From: Microlunatus flavus
Lineage (GTDB): Bacteria; Actinomycetota; Actinomycetes; Propionibacteriales; Propionibacteriaceae
DNA: 64,000 nt
Direction: 5' to 3'
NCBI RefSeq assembly: GCF_900110855.1
Contig: NZ_FOFA01000004.1
Coordinates: forward strand, 124,001 to 188,000
Part shown: one piece after another, positions 28,301-37,632 of the stretch
Position numbering within the stretch: the first letter of the stretch is position 1
How the letters are laid out: each line of letters opens with the position of its first letter
Translations under genes and position numbers: made by a program
Notes under the pieces: generated by a model
The model's input: the letters and a program-made list of their open reading frames with translations, nothing else
The model's database searches: none
Told to the model about the DNA's origin: nothing

Positions 28301-31202
28301 CGTCGTGCCCTCCAACCAGGACTCCGGCGGCTCGACCAGCACCCTGACCGGCGCCGGCTACGCCGAGATCTCCTTCACCACCTCCGGCATCCGCTGGATC
28401 ACCCGGTTCAACAGCTACTCCGGCATCGCCGACGTCTACCTCGACGGCGTCAAGCAGACCTCGGTCGACCTCTACTCCTCCACCACCAAGGTCCAGCAGG
28501 TGGCGTACGAGGCCACCGGGCTGAGCGAGACGCCGCACACCCTCCGCATCGTGCGGACCGGCACCAAGAACGCCAGCTCCAGCAGCACCGGGATCATGAC
28601 CGACGCCTTCGTCGCCCCGGACATCCACGCGCCGGGCGCCCCGAGCGGGCTCCAGGCGAACCTCAACGGCATCGACGCGGTCCTGACGTGGGCGGCCAAC
28701 CCCGAGCCGGACGTCGCGGGCTACCGGATCTTCAAGACCGGCGGCACCACGACGGACCGCACCCAGATCGGCACCACCACCGCCGACGTGCTCACCTTCA
28801 CCGACCCGGCCCGCCGTCCCGGGGTCGTCTACACCTACGACGTCGTCGCGGTCGACACCTCGTCCAACGCCTCCGACCCCTCCGACACCGCGTCGGTGAT
28901 GGTGCCGATGGCCGCCCAGCCCGCCGGCGTCTACGAGAACGACGACCCGGCCCTGGTCCTCAACGGTTCCTGGTCGGTCGTCACCTCGACGATGGACTCG
29001 GGCGGCTCGTACGCGGCGCTCAACACCGCCGGCTTCGCCCAGATCTCCTTCAGCACCTCCGGGATCCGCTGGGTCTCGCGGACCAACAGCTACTCCGGCA
29101 TCGCCGACGTCTACCTCGACGGCGTGAAGCAGGCCCCGGTCGACCTCTACTCCCCCACGACGAAGTACCAGCAGGTCGTGTACGAGGCCACCGGGCTGAG
29201 CGAGACGCCGCACACCCTGCGGATCGTGCGGACCGGCACCAAGAACGCCGCTTCCAGCAGCCCGGCGATCATGCTCGACTCCTTCGTGGCGCCGGACATC
29301 TACCCGCCGTCGGCCCCGACCGACGTGGTCGCGGCCCCCGGCCGGGGCAGCGCCTCCCTCGGCTGGACCGCGAGCCCGGAGAGCGACGTCGTCGGCTACC
29401 GCGTCTACCGCGGGGCGACCGACGGCAGCGACCTCACCGCGGTGAGCACCGCCCCGGTCACCCAGACGAGCTTCGTCGACGACGGGCTGCAGCCGGGCGC
29501 GACCTACCGCTACGCGGTGACCGCGCTGGACACGATGGGCAACGAGTCGCCCCGCTCGGCGACCACCGACGTGACCGTCACCTTCTCGCCGATGCCCGCG
29601 GGCGTCTACGAGGACGACGACACCGCCGACATCCTGCTCAAGGGCGGCTGGACCAGGACGGCCTCGACCGGGGCCGGCACGGACAGCGGCAGCTCGTTCT
29701 CCACGCTGAACGCCGACGGCTACGCCGAGATGTCCTTCTCCACCAGCGGCATCCGCTGGCTCGCCCGGACGAACAGCTCCTCGGGCCTCGCCGACGTCTA
29801 CATCGACGGCGTGAAGAAGGCGACGGTTGACCTGTACTCCTCGACCACCCGCTACGCCCAGAACGTCTGGGAGATCACCGGCCTCCCCGAGACCGGCCAC
29901 ACGATCCGCATCGTCCGCACGGGCAACAAGAACGCCGACTCGGTCGGTCGCAACATCACCCTGGACGCGCTCGTGGCGCCCGACATCTACGCCCCCGCGG
30001 CGCCGACGTCGGTCAGGGCGAGCGGCATCCGGGCCGGAGCGAAGATCAGCTGGACGGCGAGCCCGGACACCGACGTGGCCTCCTACCGGGTCTTCCGCCG
30101 GGCGGCCGGGACGAGCACGGACGTCCTCGTCGGCACCACCACCGCCGACACCACGGCCTTCGCCAACGTGGGCCTGGCCGACGGCGGCAGCTACAGCTGG
30201 AGCGTCGTGGCCCGCGACTCGTGGGGCAACGACTCGGCGGCCTCGCTGCCCGCGTCGTTCACCAACGGCGGCGACCCGTACGCCTCCTTCCCGCAGCGCT
30301 ACAGCACCTGCCCGACCGCGACGGTCACCGTCTCGACGCGCAGCCAGCTGCTCAACGCCATCGCCTCGGCCACGTCGGGCACCGTGATCCGGCTGAACCC
30401 GGGCACCTACGGCGCCAACTTCGACGTCTCGACCACGGCCACCCCGGACAAGCCGGTGTGGATCTGCGGGCCGCGCACGGCGATCGTCGACAACGGCGAC
30501 ATCACCAAGGGCTACGGCTTCCGGGTCAACGGCGCCTCCAACCTCGTCATCGCCGGCATGACCGTCCGCAACGTCCAGAAGGGGGTCGCGGTCCTCTACA
30601 GCAAGGGGGTCACGGTCGCCGACCTGCGGGTGGAGAAGATCGGTGACGAGGCCATCCACCTCAAGAACCAGACGACCGACAGCACGGTGATCGGGAACTC
30701 CGTGAACACCACCGGGCTGAACTCGCCGAACTACGGCGAGGGCGTCTACATCGGCACGGCGCAGGGCAACTGGTGCCTCTACAACAGCTGCAACCCCGAC
30801 ACCTCCGACCGCAACCTGGTGGCCTTCAACGACATCAGCGGCACGACCGCCGAGCCGATCGAGGCCAAGGCGGGCACCAGCGACGGCACGATGTGGAAGA
30901 ACACCCTCGACGGCGCCGGCGTCACGTCCTCCGACAGCGACTCGCTGATCCAGGTCATGGGCAACCGCTGGGTCGTCGCCGGCAACATCGGCGGCCACAG
31001 CCCGAACAACGCCATCCAGGTCTGGAACACCAGCGACGACTACGGCTTCGGCAACATCGTCTACGGCAACAACATCGCCGACGCCATCCCCGGCTACGCG
31101 GTGCGGATGCCCTACAACGACGCCGCGGGCAACGTCGTCGGCTGCAGCAACAACGGTCCGGGCGCCGCGCTCGGCATGACGAACAAGACCTGCCAGAACT
31201 GA
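25329..31202 (+). CDS. Giant secreted modular protein: seven CBM-like/FnIII repeats plus C-terminal beta-helix
   Basis: A 1957-residue exported protein. Residues 1-38 are a signal peptide ([20 protein letters not shown]). Seven modules follow, each a ~125-residue beta-sandwich carbohydrate-binding-like domain beginning YENDDPA and containing [20 protein letters not shown] and [11 protein letters not shown], then a ~95-residue fibronectin III domain ([26 protein letters not shown]). Module starts are near residues 50, 305, 529, 753, 977, 1202 and 1427. A Pro-Thr linker (268-297) separates the first. The last ~300 residues, from [18 protein letters not shown], form a right-handed beta-helix of the pectate-lyase/PbH1 type ([35 protein letters not shown]). 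Inference: a polysaccharide lyase or hydrolase held on the polymer by tandem binding modules. Catalytic residues are not assignable by eye. Confidence 0.85.
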   Translation: MRSASVGMPGIPAPARIAATSALVVLALAGSLLVPVEAHAADAGVLPGRYENTAAAITYTGAWTTATSSTDSGGSYATLNADGNAQVTFTGTGVTWGTRVNNYSGTADVYLDGVKKTTVDLYSATSKTKQSVWSASGLADGNHTLKIVRTGAKNDSSIGRNVTVDYIDVVDASAPSTPTGLSASASGTSATLGWTASPEADVAGYNVYRATGTGTASKITSDPVTATTLVDDGLAAGSTYGYQVSAVDRAGNESPRTSAATVTVAAPTPTPTPTPTPTPTPTPMPTPTPTQAPAPTGPVVGQGTYENDDPAITFNGTWTKVASNQDSGGSSGSLGTAGYAELSFNTSGIRWIARKNTYSGIADVYLDGTKVTSVDLYSATTKVQQVVYEVTGLPETTHTIRIVRTGTKNASSTSPNIMLDAFVAPDVHEPGAPTGVTTSFAGTAATVSWPANPEPDVAGYNVFRQTGSGSFTKVNASLLKTTSLVDDGLAPGTPYAYQVSAVDTSNLESARSASAFLTTPINAVGQGTYENDDPAVTLNGTWTRTASASDSGGSTSTLSGAGYAEISFKSSGIRFITRTNTYSGIADVYVDGVKQTSVDLYSSTTKTQQVVYEVSGLPLMNHTLRVVRTGTKNASSTSTGIMIDAFAVTDTEAPTAPTGVTTSFAGTAATVTWPANPEGDVAGYNVFRATGDGAFGKVSTGLVKATSFVDDGLAPGTAYAYQVSAVDTTGNESDRSAAATLTTPINAVGQGTYENDNPAVTLNGAWSIVSSSLDSGGSTSSLTGAGYAEISFTTSGIRWVSRTNTYSGIADVYLDGVKQTSVDLYSSATKVQQVVYEATGLPETNHTLRVVRTGTKNASSTGSAIMLDSFVAPDIHEPTAPTGVSASFAGTAATVTWPANPEPDVAGYNLFRQTGAGDFTKISSGLLKTTSFVDDGLAPGTAYAYKVSAVDTSANESDRSAAATLTTPINAVGQGTYENDNPAVTLNGSWSVVPSNQDSGGSTSTLTGAGYAEISFTTSGIRWITRFNSYSGIADVYLDGVKQTSVDLYSSTTKVQQVAYEATGLSETPHTLRIVRTGTKNASSSSTGIMTDAFVAPDIHAPGAPSGLQANLNGIDAVLTWAANPEPDVAGYRIFKTGGTTTDRTQIGTTTADVLTFTDPARRPGVVYTYDVVAVDTSSNASDPSDTASVMVPMAAQPAGVYENDDPALVLNGSWSVVTSTMDSGGSYAALNTAGFAQISFSTSGIRWVSRTNSYSGIADVYLDGVKQAPVDLYSPTTKYQQVVYEATGLSETPHTLRIVRTGTKNAASSSPAIMLDSFVAPDIYPPSAPTDVVAAPGRGSASLGWTASPESDVVGYRVYRGATDGSDLTAVSTAPVTQTSFVDDGLQPGATYRYAVTALDTMGNESPRSATTDVTVTFSPMPAGVYEDDDTADILLKGGWTRTASTGAGTDSGSSFSTLNADGYAEMSFSTSGIRWLARTNSSSGLADVYIDGVKKATVDLYSSTTRYAQNVWEITGLPETGHTIRIVRTGNKNADSVGRNITLDALVAPDIYAPAAPTSVRASGIRAGAKISWTASPDTDVASYRVFRRAAGTSTDVLVGTTTADTTAFANVGLADGGSYSWSVVARDSWGNDSAASLPASFTNGGDPYASFPQRYSTCPTATVTVSTRSQLLNAIASATSGTVIRLNPGTYGANFDVSTTATPDKPVWICGPRTAIVDNGDITKGYGFRVNGASNLVIAGMTVRNVQKGVAVLYSKGVTVADLRVEKIGDEAIHLKNQTTDSTVIGNSVNTTGLNSPNYGEGVYIGTAQGNWCLYNSCNPDTSDRNLVAFNDISGTTAEPIEAKAGTSDGTMWKNTLDGAGVTSSDSDSLIQVMGNRWVVAGNIGGHSPNNAIQVWNTSDDYGFGNIVYGNNIADAIPGYAVRMPYNDAAGNVVGCSNNGPGAALGMTNKTCQN
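26235..29600 (+). repeat. Near-identical internal DNA repeats, period 672-675 nt
   Basis: The codon pair for Tyr-Glu at each module start falls at 26241, 26913, 27585, 28257, 28932 and 29607: four exact periods of 672, 672, 672 and 675 and then 675 nt. Modules 3-5 share long DNA-identical stretches (for example around 27540-27610 and 28200-28280), including synonymous positions. Recent duplication or gene conversion is implied, and copy number may vary between strains. Confidence 0.85.
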
Positions 31203-31252
31203 CGGGCGGCTCCTGTCGGGGGAGATCGCCCCGTCCGTACGGGGGCTCCAGG

Positions 31253-31289
31253 CGACGGCACCGGGCGGCGACGCTGCCCGGTGCCGTCG
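31253..31289 (+). terminator. Hairpin terminator after the giant gene
   Basis: Perfect 14-bp stem CGACGGCACCGGGC/GCCCGGTGCCGTCG with a 9-nt loop, 50 nt past the stop at 31202. Confidence 0.75.
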
Positions 31290-31390
31290 TCGTCCCCGCC
31301 GGCCTGCGCCGCACCCGGCCCGGGCGGCGGGTCCGGTCGGCACGACCACCCGAGGTCTCCGTGACGGCGGACGGGACGGCCCGGCGGCAC

Positions 31391-31396
31391 TACAGT
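31391..31396 (+). promoter_or_regulatory. Candidate -10 box for the acyltransferase gene
   Basis: TACAGT lies about 78 nt before GTG 31474. No good -35 was found at 17 nt, so this is a weak call. Confidence 0.3.
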
Positions 31397-31473
31397 GGCG
31401 CGCACGCCGCCGTCGCCGCCCGGGTCCTGCCCGGTCCCCGCCCTGTCCTGCCCCGTCCCCCCGAGGAGCACCT

Positions 31474-31989
31474 GTGCCGAGTCTCGTCCGACGGTTGCCG
31501 CGCTGGTGGCGGTGGCGGGCCCTGAGCGTCGTCAAGGGCAACGAGCAGGCCGCCCGTGAGCTCGGGGTGACCGTCGGCGAGGGCTGCCGCATCTACTCCC
31601 TGCAGATCAGCTCGGAGTGGGAGCTGCTGACCATCGGCGACCGGGTGACGGTCTCGAGCGACGTCCTCTTCATCACCCACGACGGCACGGGCTGGTTGTT
31701 CCGCGACGAGCAGGGCCGGCGCCACTACTCCCTCGCCCGCATCGAGATCGGCGACGACGTGTTCGTCGGGGCCCGGGCCACGATCATGCCCGGCGTCCGG
31801 ATCGGCAACCGCTGCGTCGTCGCGGCCGGTTCCGTGGTCACCCGCTCGGTGCCCGACGGCCACGTCGTCGGGGGCAACCCGGCCAGGATCATCGGCACGT
31901 ACGAGGCGCTCGGGGCGAAGGTCGCGCAGTGGCCGACGACCCGCGAGGTGGCCCCCGGCTTCAAGCCGGAGCTCGAACCCCGCCGGTGA
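31474..31989 (+). CDS. Hexapeptide-repeat acyltransferase (WcaF/MaoA-like)
   Basis: A 171-residue left-handed beta-helix acyltransferase, probably O-acetylating a sugar of the polymer with acetyl-CoA. The hexapeptide pattern runs through [34 protein letters not shown] (catalytic His region) and [33 protein letters not shown], ending [18 protein letters not shown]. This is the Gly-Asn-Pro-Ala motif of maltose/galactoside acetyltransferases. GTG 31474 has GAGGAG 6 nt upstream. Confidence 0.88.
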   Translation: MPSLVRRLPRWWRWRALSVVKGNEQAARELGVTVGEGCRIYSLQISSEWELLTIGDRVTVSSDVLFITHDGTGWLFRDEQGRRHYSLARIEIGDDVFVGARATIMPGVRIGNRCVVAAGSVVTRSVPDGHVVGGNPARIIGTYEALGAKVAQWPTTREVAPGFKPELEPRR

Positions 31990-32028
31990 CATTGCCCACA
32001 GCCGCTCCGCGCCCGGCCGCCCTCACCC

Positions 32029-32068
32029 GGCCGGTCGTGCGGACCAGGTTGACACGTCCGGACCGGCC
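32029..32068. other. Inverted repeat and -35-like TTGACA upstream of the polymerase operon
   Basis: GGCCGGTC (32029-32036) pairs with GACCGGCC (32061-32068), and TTGACA (32049-32054) sits in the loop. This is either the terminator of the acyltransferase gene or part of the promoter for the next operon. No good -10 lies 17 nt downstream, so the promoter reading is weak. Confidence 0.35.
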
Positions 32069-32186
32069 AGCGACGCTTGTCGCGCAGCGCGGAGCCGCCG
32101 ACGTCCCCGACCGGGCTCGCGGCACCTCGTCGGCCGCGGGGGCGGCCGTCTCGAGAGCGCACCTCATCACGACCGAAGGCTGACCC

Positions 32187-33617
32187 ATGTCGAACGTCCG
32201 CCCGGCGGCCACGAGCCCCGGAGCCGTCCTGGTGCCGGCCGCCCTCGTCGTCGTCGCCGTCCTCGCCCTGGGGGCGATCGCGGCGGCCTCGCCGACCACC
32301 ACGCTGGTCGTCGTCGGCCTCGCGGTCCTCGTCGTCGCCGCCTCGCTGCCCACCTGGGTGCTGCCGAGCGTCAGCCTCTGGCTCTTCGCGCTCATCCCCG
32401 TGGGCTACCTGATCGGCGTGCCCAACGTCGTCGGCCGCTTCTACAGCCCCGCCGTCGTCGTCCTGATGATCTTCCTCGTCCGCGTCGTCGCGCGTCGGGG
32501 ACGCCAGGCCTTCGTGCACTCGCTGCGCTGGCTCGTCCCCGTGTACGCCGTCCTGCTGGTGCTGTCGTACACCGGGCTCAGCCCGTCGCGCAGCGTCAAC
32601 TGGCTCCTCGTCGTCGCCATCTGCATCGCGCTGCCCGCCGCGCTCGTCCCCTCGCTGGACGACAAGACCTCCGGCACGCTGCTGCGCTCGTGGTTCGTGC
32701 TCGGCATCGGCCTGGCGATCCTCGCGGTCATCGAGTCGCTGCTGCAGACCAACCCGCTCTCGGACTACTACAGCTTCGACCAGCACTGGGCGCTCTACCG
32801 GGTCAGCACCACCCTCGGCCACCCGCTGATGGCCGGCACCTTCTTCGCGGTGACCGCCGCCCTCGCGGCCTTCTCCATGACCCGCCAGGGCGCGCCCCGC
32901 CAGCTCGCCTTCGGCTGCTTCGTCCTGTGCGCCCTCGCCGCCGGCCTCACCGGCTCGCGCAGCGGCGTCTACGCCCTGGTCAGCGGCCTGGGCGTCGGGC
33001 TGGCGGTCACGCTGGTCTCCGGCCGCACGAGCCTGGCGAACAAGTTCCTCGGCGTCCTGCTCGGCACCGTGGCCCTGGTCGTGCTCCCGGCGCTGCCGAC
33101 GATCGCCGGCCGGGCCAACAGCGCCGAGGGCACCGCCTCGAGCCTCTACCGCGACTACGTCGTCCGCCTGGCCGGGCGGCTGTTCCTCGAGCGCCCGGTC
33201 GTCGGCTACGGCCCCGGCAACTCCGCCACCGCGGCCATCCAGTCGGGCGCCAAGCTGCCGCTGGAGAACTCCGTGCTCGGCACGCTGGTCAGCGGCGGCG
33301 TCATCGGCACCGCGGCCCTGCTCGTGCTCGTCGTCGTGGTCCTCGTCCGCGTCGGCCGCAGCGGCCGGGCCGACGGGGTCGCGGCCATCGCCGCGTACGT
33401 CGTCGCCGGCGCCGCGTTCCCGCTGTGGGAGAGCAACCCGGCGGGCCTGGCGCTCGTCGGCCTCGTCGTCATCGCCACCCGTACGGCCGACGCCGCGCCC
33501 GGCACCGACCCGGTGGCCGAGGCCGACGCCGCGAAGGCGGTCGGCGGCCGTCGGACGACCCCGCAGCGGCCCGTGCTGGTCCGCAGCCGGCCCCAGCCGG
33601 TGGGCGTGCGTCGGTGA
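32187..33617 (+). CDS. O-antigen ligase/polymerase family protein (Wzy-like)
   Basis: A 476-residue integral membrane protein with about 11-12 spans and the large external loop typical of Wzy/WaaL proteins. The loop region includes YYSFDQHWALYRVSTTLGHPLMAGTFFAV and later RLFLERPVVGYGPGNSATAAIQ with LPLENSVLGTLVSGGVIG, which resemble the Wzy_C signature (polar and arginine residues near a GP-GN motif). It is proposed to join lipid-linked repeat units into polymer outside the membrane. The cytosolic tail is Arg/Pro-rich. It is coupled by overlap with the next acyltransferase (GTGA). Confidence 0.85.
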   Translation: MSNVRPAATSPGAVLVPAALVVVAVLALGAIAAASPTTTLVVVGLAVLVVAASLPTWVLPSVSLWLFALIPVGYLIGVPNVVGRFYSPAVVVLMIFLVRVVARRGRQAFVHSLRWLVPVYAVLLVLSYTGLSPSRSVNWLLVVAICIALPAALVPSLDDKTSGTLLRSWFVLGIGLAILAVIESLLQTNPLSDYYSFDQHWALYRVSTTLGHPLMAGTFFAVTAALAAFSMTRQGAPRQLAFGCFVLCALAAGLTGSRSGVYALVSGLGVGLAVTLVSGRTSLANKFLGVLLGTVALVVLPALPTIAGRANSAEGTASSLYRDYVVRLAGRLFLERPVVGYGPGNSATAAIQSGAKLPLENSVLGTLVSGGVIGTAALLVLVVVVLVRVGRSGRADGVAAIAAYVVAGAAFPLWESNPAGLALVGLVVIATRTADAAPGTDPVAEADAAKAVGGRRTTPQRPVLVRSRPQPVGVRR

Positions 33618-34195
33618 TCAAGACCCGCGCCGACTACGAGCGCTACCTGCGCGACGACCTCACCGCGAACGGCCTGGCCCGCTGGAGCTTCCAGCAACGG
33701 TTCCGCAAGCCCGAGGTGCACTTCCTGCGCACACTGCGCCTCGTCGAGCACCTGCTCGCCCAGCCCGGCGCCGTCGCCCGGGCCCGGCGGTCCGTGGCCC
33801 GCTTCCGCCTGATGCGGCTCTCCGCCCGCCTGGGTCTGAGCATCCCCCCGAACGTCTTCGGCCCGGGCCTGGGCATCGCCCACTACGGCAGCATCGTCGT
33901 CAACTCCAAGGCCCGCGTCGGGGCCTGGTGCCGCATCAACTCCGCCACCAACATCGGCCTCGGCCCGAGCGGCGTCCCCACCATCGGCGACTACTGCTAC
34001 ATCGCGCCGGGCGCGGTCGTCTACGGCGGCATCACGGTGGGTGACCGGGTCGTCGTGGGCGCCAACGCGGTCGTCGGCCGCGACGTCCCCGACGGCGTCA
34101 CCGTCGCCGGCGTGCCCGGCCGCGTGGTCTCGCAGTCCGACTCGTCGTCGATCATGCCGGACTTCGTGCCCGTCCCGCGGCCCACCGAGTCGTGA
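33614..34195 (+). CDS. Serine acetyltransferase-like hexapeptide acyltransferase
   Basis: A 193-residue enzyme with an N-terminal helical segment (ADYERYLRDDLTANGLARWSFQQRF), as in CysE-like sugar acyltransferases, followed by a left-handed beta-helix: LGIAHYGSIVVNSKARVGAWCRINSATNIG, then PTIGDYCYIAPGAVVYGGITVGDRVVVGANAVV, ending VPDGVTVAGVPGRVV. The neighbours (polymerase and flippase) argue for acylation of the polysaccharide instead of cysteine synthesis. GTG 33614 overlaps the upstream stop, and its own stop overlaps the next start, so the three genes form a tightly coupled unit. Confidence 0.85.
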   Translation: MIKTRADYERYLRDDLTANGLARWSFQQRFRKPEVHFLRTLRLVEHLLAQPGAVARARRSVARFRLMRLSARLGLSIPPNVFGPGLGIAHYGSIVVNSKARVGAWCRINSATNIGLGPSGVPTIGDYCYIAPGAVVYGGITVGDRVVVGANAVVGRDVPDGVTVAGVPGRVVSQSDSSSIMPDFVPVPRPTES

Positions 34196-35535
34196 GCGCG
34201 ACCGCGCCCGCACCGCGCGTCCGCTCCCGTTCCGACGTCCTCACCACCGGAGTCGCGGCGCTCGTCCTCTTCCCCGGCTTCGCCTTCTCCTTCGTCCTGT
34301 CCTGGCTCGTCGGCACCGCCCGCAGCGACGAGCTGCTGCTGGCCGCCTCGGTGTCGCTGACCCTGACGAACGTCGTCGGCAACGCGATCGAGGCCAACAG
34401 CGTCGCCGAGATGGGCCGCCTCATCGGCCGCGGAACGCCCCCGGGCCGCACCGTCCTGCGCTCGTACGCGCGCCGGATCCTGCTCTTCGCCCTCGCCTGC
34501 TGCGTGGCCGTGGGCGCGCCCCTGACCGTCGTGTACGCCTTCCGCCGGACCGACCCGCTGACGTTCGCGGCGCTGGCCGGGGTCATGCTCCTGATGGCGC
34601 TCGTCGGCGGCGTCTCGAGCGCGTTCTCCGGGCTCAACATCGCCCACGGCAAGGTCGCGCTGCCGATCAGCCTGCAGTCGCTGCGCACCCTGGTCCCGAT
34701 CGTGCTGGTGCTGGCCTGGCCGACCGCTCCCCTGTTCGTGTACGCCGCGGGCTTCGTGCTCGGCGAGCTGGCGCGCCTGGCGATCCTCTACCGTTCCGCG
34801 CGGCGCCTGCCGACGAGCACCGAGGCCGACCCGCTGCCCACGCGCGGGCTGGTCTGGCAGTCCGCGTCCGCGCTGACGGCCCAGTCCGGACCGGTCACCG
34901 ACCGCATCTTCCTGGCCCGTAGCCCCGTCGGGTCGCTGTCGGCGTACGAGATGGCCGACAAGCTGTTCTTCGCCGCGTCGCAGGTCGTCAACCTCGGCCT
35001 GGTCGTGCGCCGCCTCTCGCGCTGGGCACGCCTCCCGAGCTACGAGCCGGCCGCCGGGCGCGCGATGATCCGCAAGGACTTCGCGATCCTCTTCGCCGTC
35101 AACGTCGCCGTCGGGCTCGTCGGCTCCGGCGTCTGCCTGCTGGCCAGCACGTTCGACTTCCTGCCGCGCCCCTGGCTCCAGGGCCTGCGGTGGGGCGCGA
35201 TCCTGTTCCTGTCGCTGCCGCTCAGCCTCTGCATCTCCTGCGGCGGGCGGATGCTCATCATCGCCCGGCGCCAGCGCCTGCTGGTCTGGTTCGCGGCGAC
35301 GTTCGCCGTGCTCAACGCCCTGGCCGACTGGCTGTTCTTCGTGATGCTCGGCCCCATCGGCATCCCGGTGGCGACCGCGCTCGTCCGCCTGGTGTCCGCC
35401 GTCCTCTACCTGGTCGTCGTCACCCGCCTGCTGCCCTCGGTCATCGGCTCCGACCTGCCGCCGCCCGACCCCGACGAGTCCGCCGCCGCCGAGGCGTACG
35501 TCGAGGCCGAGTCCACCAGCGGCGACCGGGCCTGA
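34192..35535 (+). CDS. Polysaccharide flippase (Wzx/MATE-like)
   Basis: A 447-residue membrane protein with about 12-14 hydrophobic spans of the MVF/polysaccharide-synthase exporter superfamily. It would flip undecaprenyl-linked repeat units to the outer face. Segments include LFPGFAFSFVLSWLVGTARSDELLLAASV, EANSVAEMGRLIGRG and FLARSPVGSLSAYEMADKLF. The C-terminal tail is acidic. Its GTG start overlaps the upstream stop (GTGA). Together with the polymerase and the initiating transferase, it completes a Wzx/Wzy pathway. Confidence 0.82.
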   Translation: MSATAPAPRVRSRSDVLTTGVAALVLFPGFAFSFVLSWLVGTARSDELLLAASVSLTLTNVVGNAIEANSVAEMGRLIGRGTPPGRTVLRSYARRILLFALACCVAVGAPLTVVYAFRRTDPLTFAALAGVMLLMALVGGVSSAFSGLNIAHGKVALPISLQSLRTLVPIVLVLAWPTAPLFVYAAGFVLGELARLAILYRSARRLPTSTEADPLPTRGLVWQSASALTAQSGPVTDRIFLARSPVGSLSAYEMADKLFFAASQVVNLGLVVRRLSRWARLPSYEPAAGRAMIRKDFAILFAVNVAVGLVGSGVCLLASTFDFLPRPWLQGLRWGAILFLSLPLSLCISCGGRMLIIARRQRLLVWFAATFAVLNALADWLFFVMLGPIGIPVATALVRLVSAVLYLVVVTRLLPSVIGSDLPPPDPDESAAAEAYVEAESTSGDRA

Positions 35536-35589
35536 CCGAAGGTTCCGCGGGGTCGCAGGGCCGCGCTCTCCCGCACCGCACCGAGGCTC

Positions 35590-35745
35590 CGAGCGGTACC
35601 TCCGTACGCCGAGCGGTACCTGTTCCCGCTCAGGACGCCTCCAAGACCGGGAAGGCCTACCGCTCGAGCGGTCGCTCCTCCTCACGAGCGGTACCTGGTC
35701 CCGCCTCGGACGGCCGCTCGACCGGGAAGACCTACCGCTCGGCGT
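35590..35745. repeat. Repeat cluster GAGCGGTACC / GGGAAGRCCTACCGCTCG
   Basis: GAGCGGTACC occurs at 35591, 35611 and 35686. Two copies of a 22-nt unit, ACCGGGAAGRCCTACCGCTC, lie near 35646 and 35721; the last 8-9 nt of that unit are the reverse complement of the first motif. ACCGCTCGAGCGGT (35659-35672) is a perfect 14-bp palindrome. The cluster sits in the gap after the flippase gene and contains no gene; it could be a set of protein-binding or REP-like sites. Confidence 0.65.
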
Positions 35746-35790
35746 ACGCGGCCGGCCCACCCTCACTCCTGACGCCTCCGCAGGAACGTC

Positions 35791-35827
35791 GACGGCCCCG
35801 CACGACGCGAGGTCGTGGGGGGCCGTC
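35791..35827. terminator. Bidirectional hairpin terminator
   Basis: 16-bp stem GACGGCCCCGCACGAC / GTCGTGGGGGGCCGTC with one mismatch and a 5-nt loop, between the convergent flippase and sugar-transferase genes. Confidence 0.75.
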
Positions 35828-35851
35828 GGGCACCGCGTACGGGGGTGAGGG

Positions 35852-37384
35852 TCAGTAGGCGCCGCTGGAGCCGAGGACGGCGCGGACGGTCTTCCAGATG
35901 ATGACGATGTCCTGGAAGAGCGACCAGTTCTCGACGTAGTAGAGGTCGAGGCGGACCGACTCCTCCCACGACAGGTCGGAACGTCCGCTGACCTGCCACA
36001 GGCCGGTGATGCCAGGCTTGACCAGCAGCCGGCGGTGGACCATGTCGGTGTAGGTCATGACCTCGTCGCGCAGCGGCGGCCGCGGGCCGACGATGCTCAT
36101 CTGGCCCGAGAGCACGTTGAACAGCTGGGGCAGCTCGTCGAGGCTGAACCGGCGCAGGAACCGCCCGACCGTCGTCACGCGCGGGTCGTTGCGCATCTTG
36201 AACAGCGGCCCGGCGCCCTCGTTCATCTGCAGCAGGTCGGTACGGACCTTGTCCGCGTCCTGGCGCATCGAGCGGAACTTGAGCATGCCGAACGGCTCGC
36301 CGTTCAGGCCGATGCGCTCGGAGCGGTAGAAGACCGAGCCGGGGCTCGTGAGCTTGACCAGCAGCGCGATGACCAGCATGACCGGCGACAGCACGAGGAC
36401 CGCGAAGCCGGCGCCGAAGAGGTCGAGGGCGTGCTTGCCGAGCTTGCCGGCGCCCTCGTACTGCGGCTTGTCCACGTGCAGGAGCGGCAGCCCGGCGACG
36501 GGGCGGACCTGCAGGCGGGGGCCGGCGACGTCGACCACGCCGGGGGCGACGACCAGGTCGGTCCCGGTGGCCTCGAGCTGCCAGGCCAGGGCCCGCATGC
36601 CCTCGTTGCCGAAGAACTCGGTGTTGCTCACCGCGACCATGTCGGCCTGCGTCGCCTCGACCGAGTCGATGACCGTGGACTCGTCACCCAGCACCGGGAC
36701 GGAGTGGCCCTCGATGTCGAGGACCTCGCCGGTGTGGCCGCGGCCGGGCTCGCAGACGCCGACGACGCGGTAGCCCGCGGCGGGGTCACGCTCGAACACG
36801 GTGGCCATGGCCATGGCCGCGCGGTGCGATCCGACGACGAGCACGTCGGAGAGGTAGCGGCCCTCGCTGCGCTGGCGCCGCAGCCAGACCCGCCAGAGCT
36901 GACGCTGCACGAGCAGCAGCACCAGCCCGACGGGCAGCGCGACGGCCAGGTAACCGCGGGCGAGGTCGAGCTTGAGCAGGTAGGCCAGGATCGCGATCGT
37001 CCCGAACAGCGCGAACGAGGCGCGCACGACCCGGCGGAACTCCTCCGGCCCGGAACCGACGACGCGGCCCTCGCGGCTGTGGAACCCCGACAGGGCGAGC
37101 GCCCACAGCACGACCAGGACGGCGGAGATCAGCGAGTAGCTGATGGAGGCCCGCAGCAGCACGTCGTCCGACGAGACGCCGAACCGCACCAGCTGGGCGA
37201 TGACCACGGCGACCACGACGACGATGAGGTCGCTGACGGCCAGCCGGGCCCGGTAGGCCTCGAGCCAGCGCGAGACCGGCGGTGAGGTGCTGAAGCCCGT
37301 ACGGGCCAGGATGTGGTGAGGCGCCAGAGGCCTCTGGTCGATCTGCGTCACGGTCTCAGCACTTCTCCCCGAGGTGGTGCCCAC
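35852..37384 (-). CDS. Exopolysaccharide initiating sugar-phosphate transferase (WbaP/WcaJ type)
   Basis: A 510-residue polyisoprenyl-phosphate hexose-1-phosphate transferase that starts repeat-unit synthesis on undecaprenyl phosphate. The N-terminal half has four or five membrane spans and a CoA-binding-like domain (SDVLVVGSHRAAMAMATVFER). The C-terminal catalytic domain has the family signatures KRAxDL-like KHALDLFGAGFAVLVLSPVM, SERIGLNGEPFGMLKFRSM, the PR motif FSLDELPQLFNVLSGQMSIVGPRPP and KPGITGLWQVSGRSDLSWEE. Length is typical. The start GTG lies inside a perfect hairpin with its Shine-Dalgarno (37382-37403), suggesting controlled initiation. A minus-strand promoter is visible about 110 nt upstream. 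Confidence 0.95.
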   Translation of the reverse strand: MGTTSGRSAETVTQIDQRPLAPHHILARTGFSTSPPVSRWLEAYRARLAVSDLIVVVVAVVIAQLVRFGVSSDDVLLRASISYSLISAVLVVLWALALSGFHSREGRVVGSGPEEFRRVVRASFALFGTIAILAYLLKLDLARGYLAVALPVGLVLLLVQRQLWRVWLRRQRSEGRYLSDVLVVGSHRAAMAMATVFERDPAAGYRVVGVCEPGRGHTGEVLDIEGHSVPVLGDESTVIDSVEATQADMVAVSNTEFFGNEGMRALAWQLEATGTDLVVAPGVVDVAGPRLQVRPVAGLPLLHVDKPQYEGAGKLGKHALDLFGAGFAVLVLSPVMLVIALLVKLTSPGSVFYRSERIGLNGEPFGMLKFRSMRQDADKVRTDLLQMNEGAGPLFKMRNDPRVTTVGRFLRRFSLDELPQLFNVLSGQMSIVGPRPPLRDEVMTYTDMVHRRLLVKPGITGLWQVSGRSDLSWEESVRLDLYYVENWSLFQDIVIIWKTVRAVLGSSGAY

Positions 37385-37403
37385 GAGTCTCCCCAGACTC
37401 GTG
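37382..37403 (-). promoter_or_regulatory. Start-codon hairpin of the initiating sugar transferase
   Basis: On the minus strand CACGAGTCT-GGGG-AGACTCGTG forms a perfect 9-bp stem. The GGGG(AG) loop is the only good Shine-Dalgarno and the last three stem bases (GTG) are the start codon. Folding would hide the start while leaving the loop open, a plausible translational switch. Confidence 0.55.
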
Positions 37404-37492
37404 CTGACTCCTCGGACGCACGCGCGCGGTGACTTTCGGGCTCCGGGGTCGGCCCGCGTCGGCGGCGGTCACCCGTCTCCGACAACGAGATC

Positions 37493-37522
37493 ACCTTAAC
37501 GGGGACGAAGAGCGACCGCCAA
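37493..37522 (-). promoter_or_regulatory. Promoter of the initiating sugar-transferase gene
   Basis: Minus strand TTGGCG (37522-37517), 18 nt, TAAGGT (37498-37493). This would give a leader of about 105 nt ending in the start-codon hairpin. Confidence 0.45.
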
Positions 37523-37580
37523 CCGTTGAGCGGTGACGGCCGTCATACCCGGAACACCGGCTCCTCACACCGACGACGGC

Positions 37581-37586
37581 TAGCCT
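37581..37586 (+). promoter_or_regulatory. -10 box TAGCCT for the SGNH lipoprotein gene
   Basis: TAGCCT would start transcription near 37593, about 40 nt before the short leader peptide ATG. No clear -35 was found. Confidence 0.4.
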
Positions 37587-37632
37587 TCCGCCCGGTACGA
37601 AACGCCCGACCCGACCCCCGAGGACGACCCCG

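Noticed and set aside
25335-31592. 2085-residue minus-strand open frame across the giant secreted gene
   Set aside because: Antisense shadow of the repeated gene; the repeats appear as V/G/D/A-rich periodic junk with no domain.
35852-37384. tRNA or rRNA genes in the larger gaps
   Set aside because: No cloverleaf with TTCRANNC/T-loop and CCA-like end, and no conserved rRNA segment was seen in any intergenic stretch of the window.
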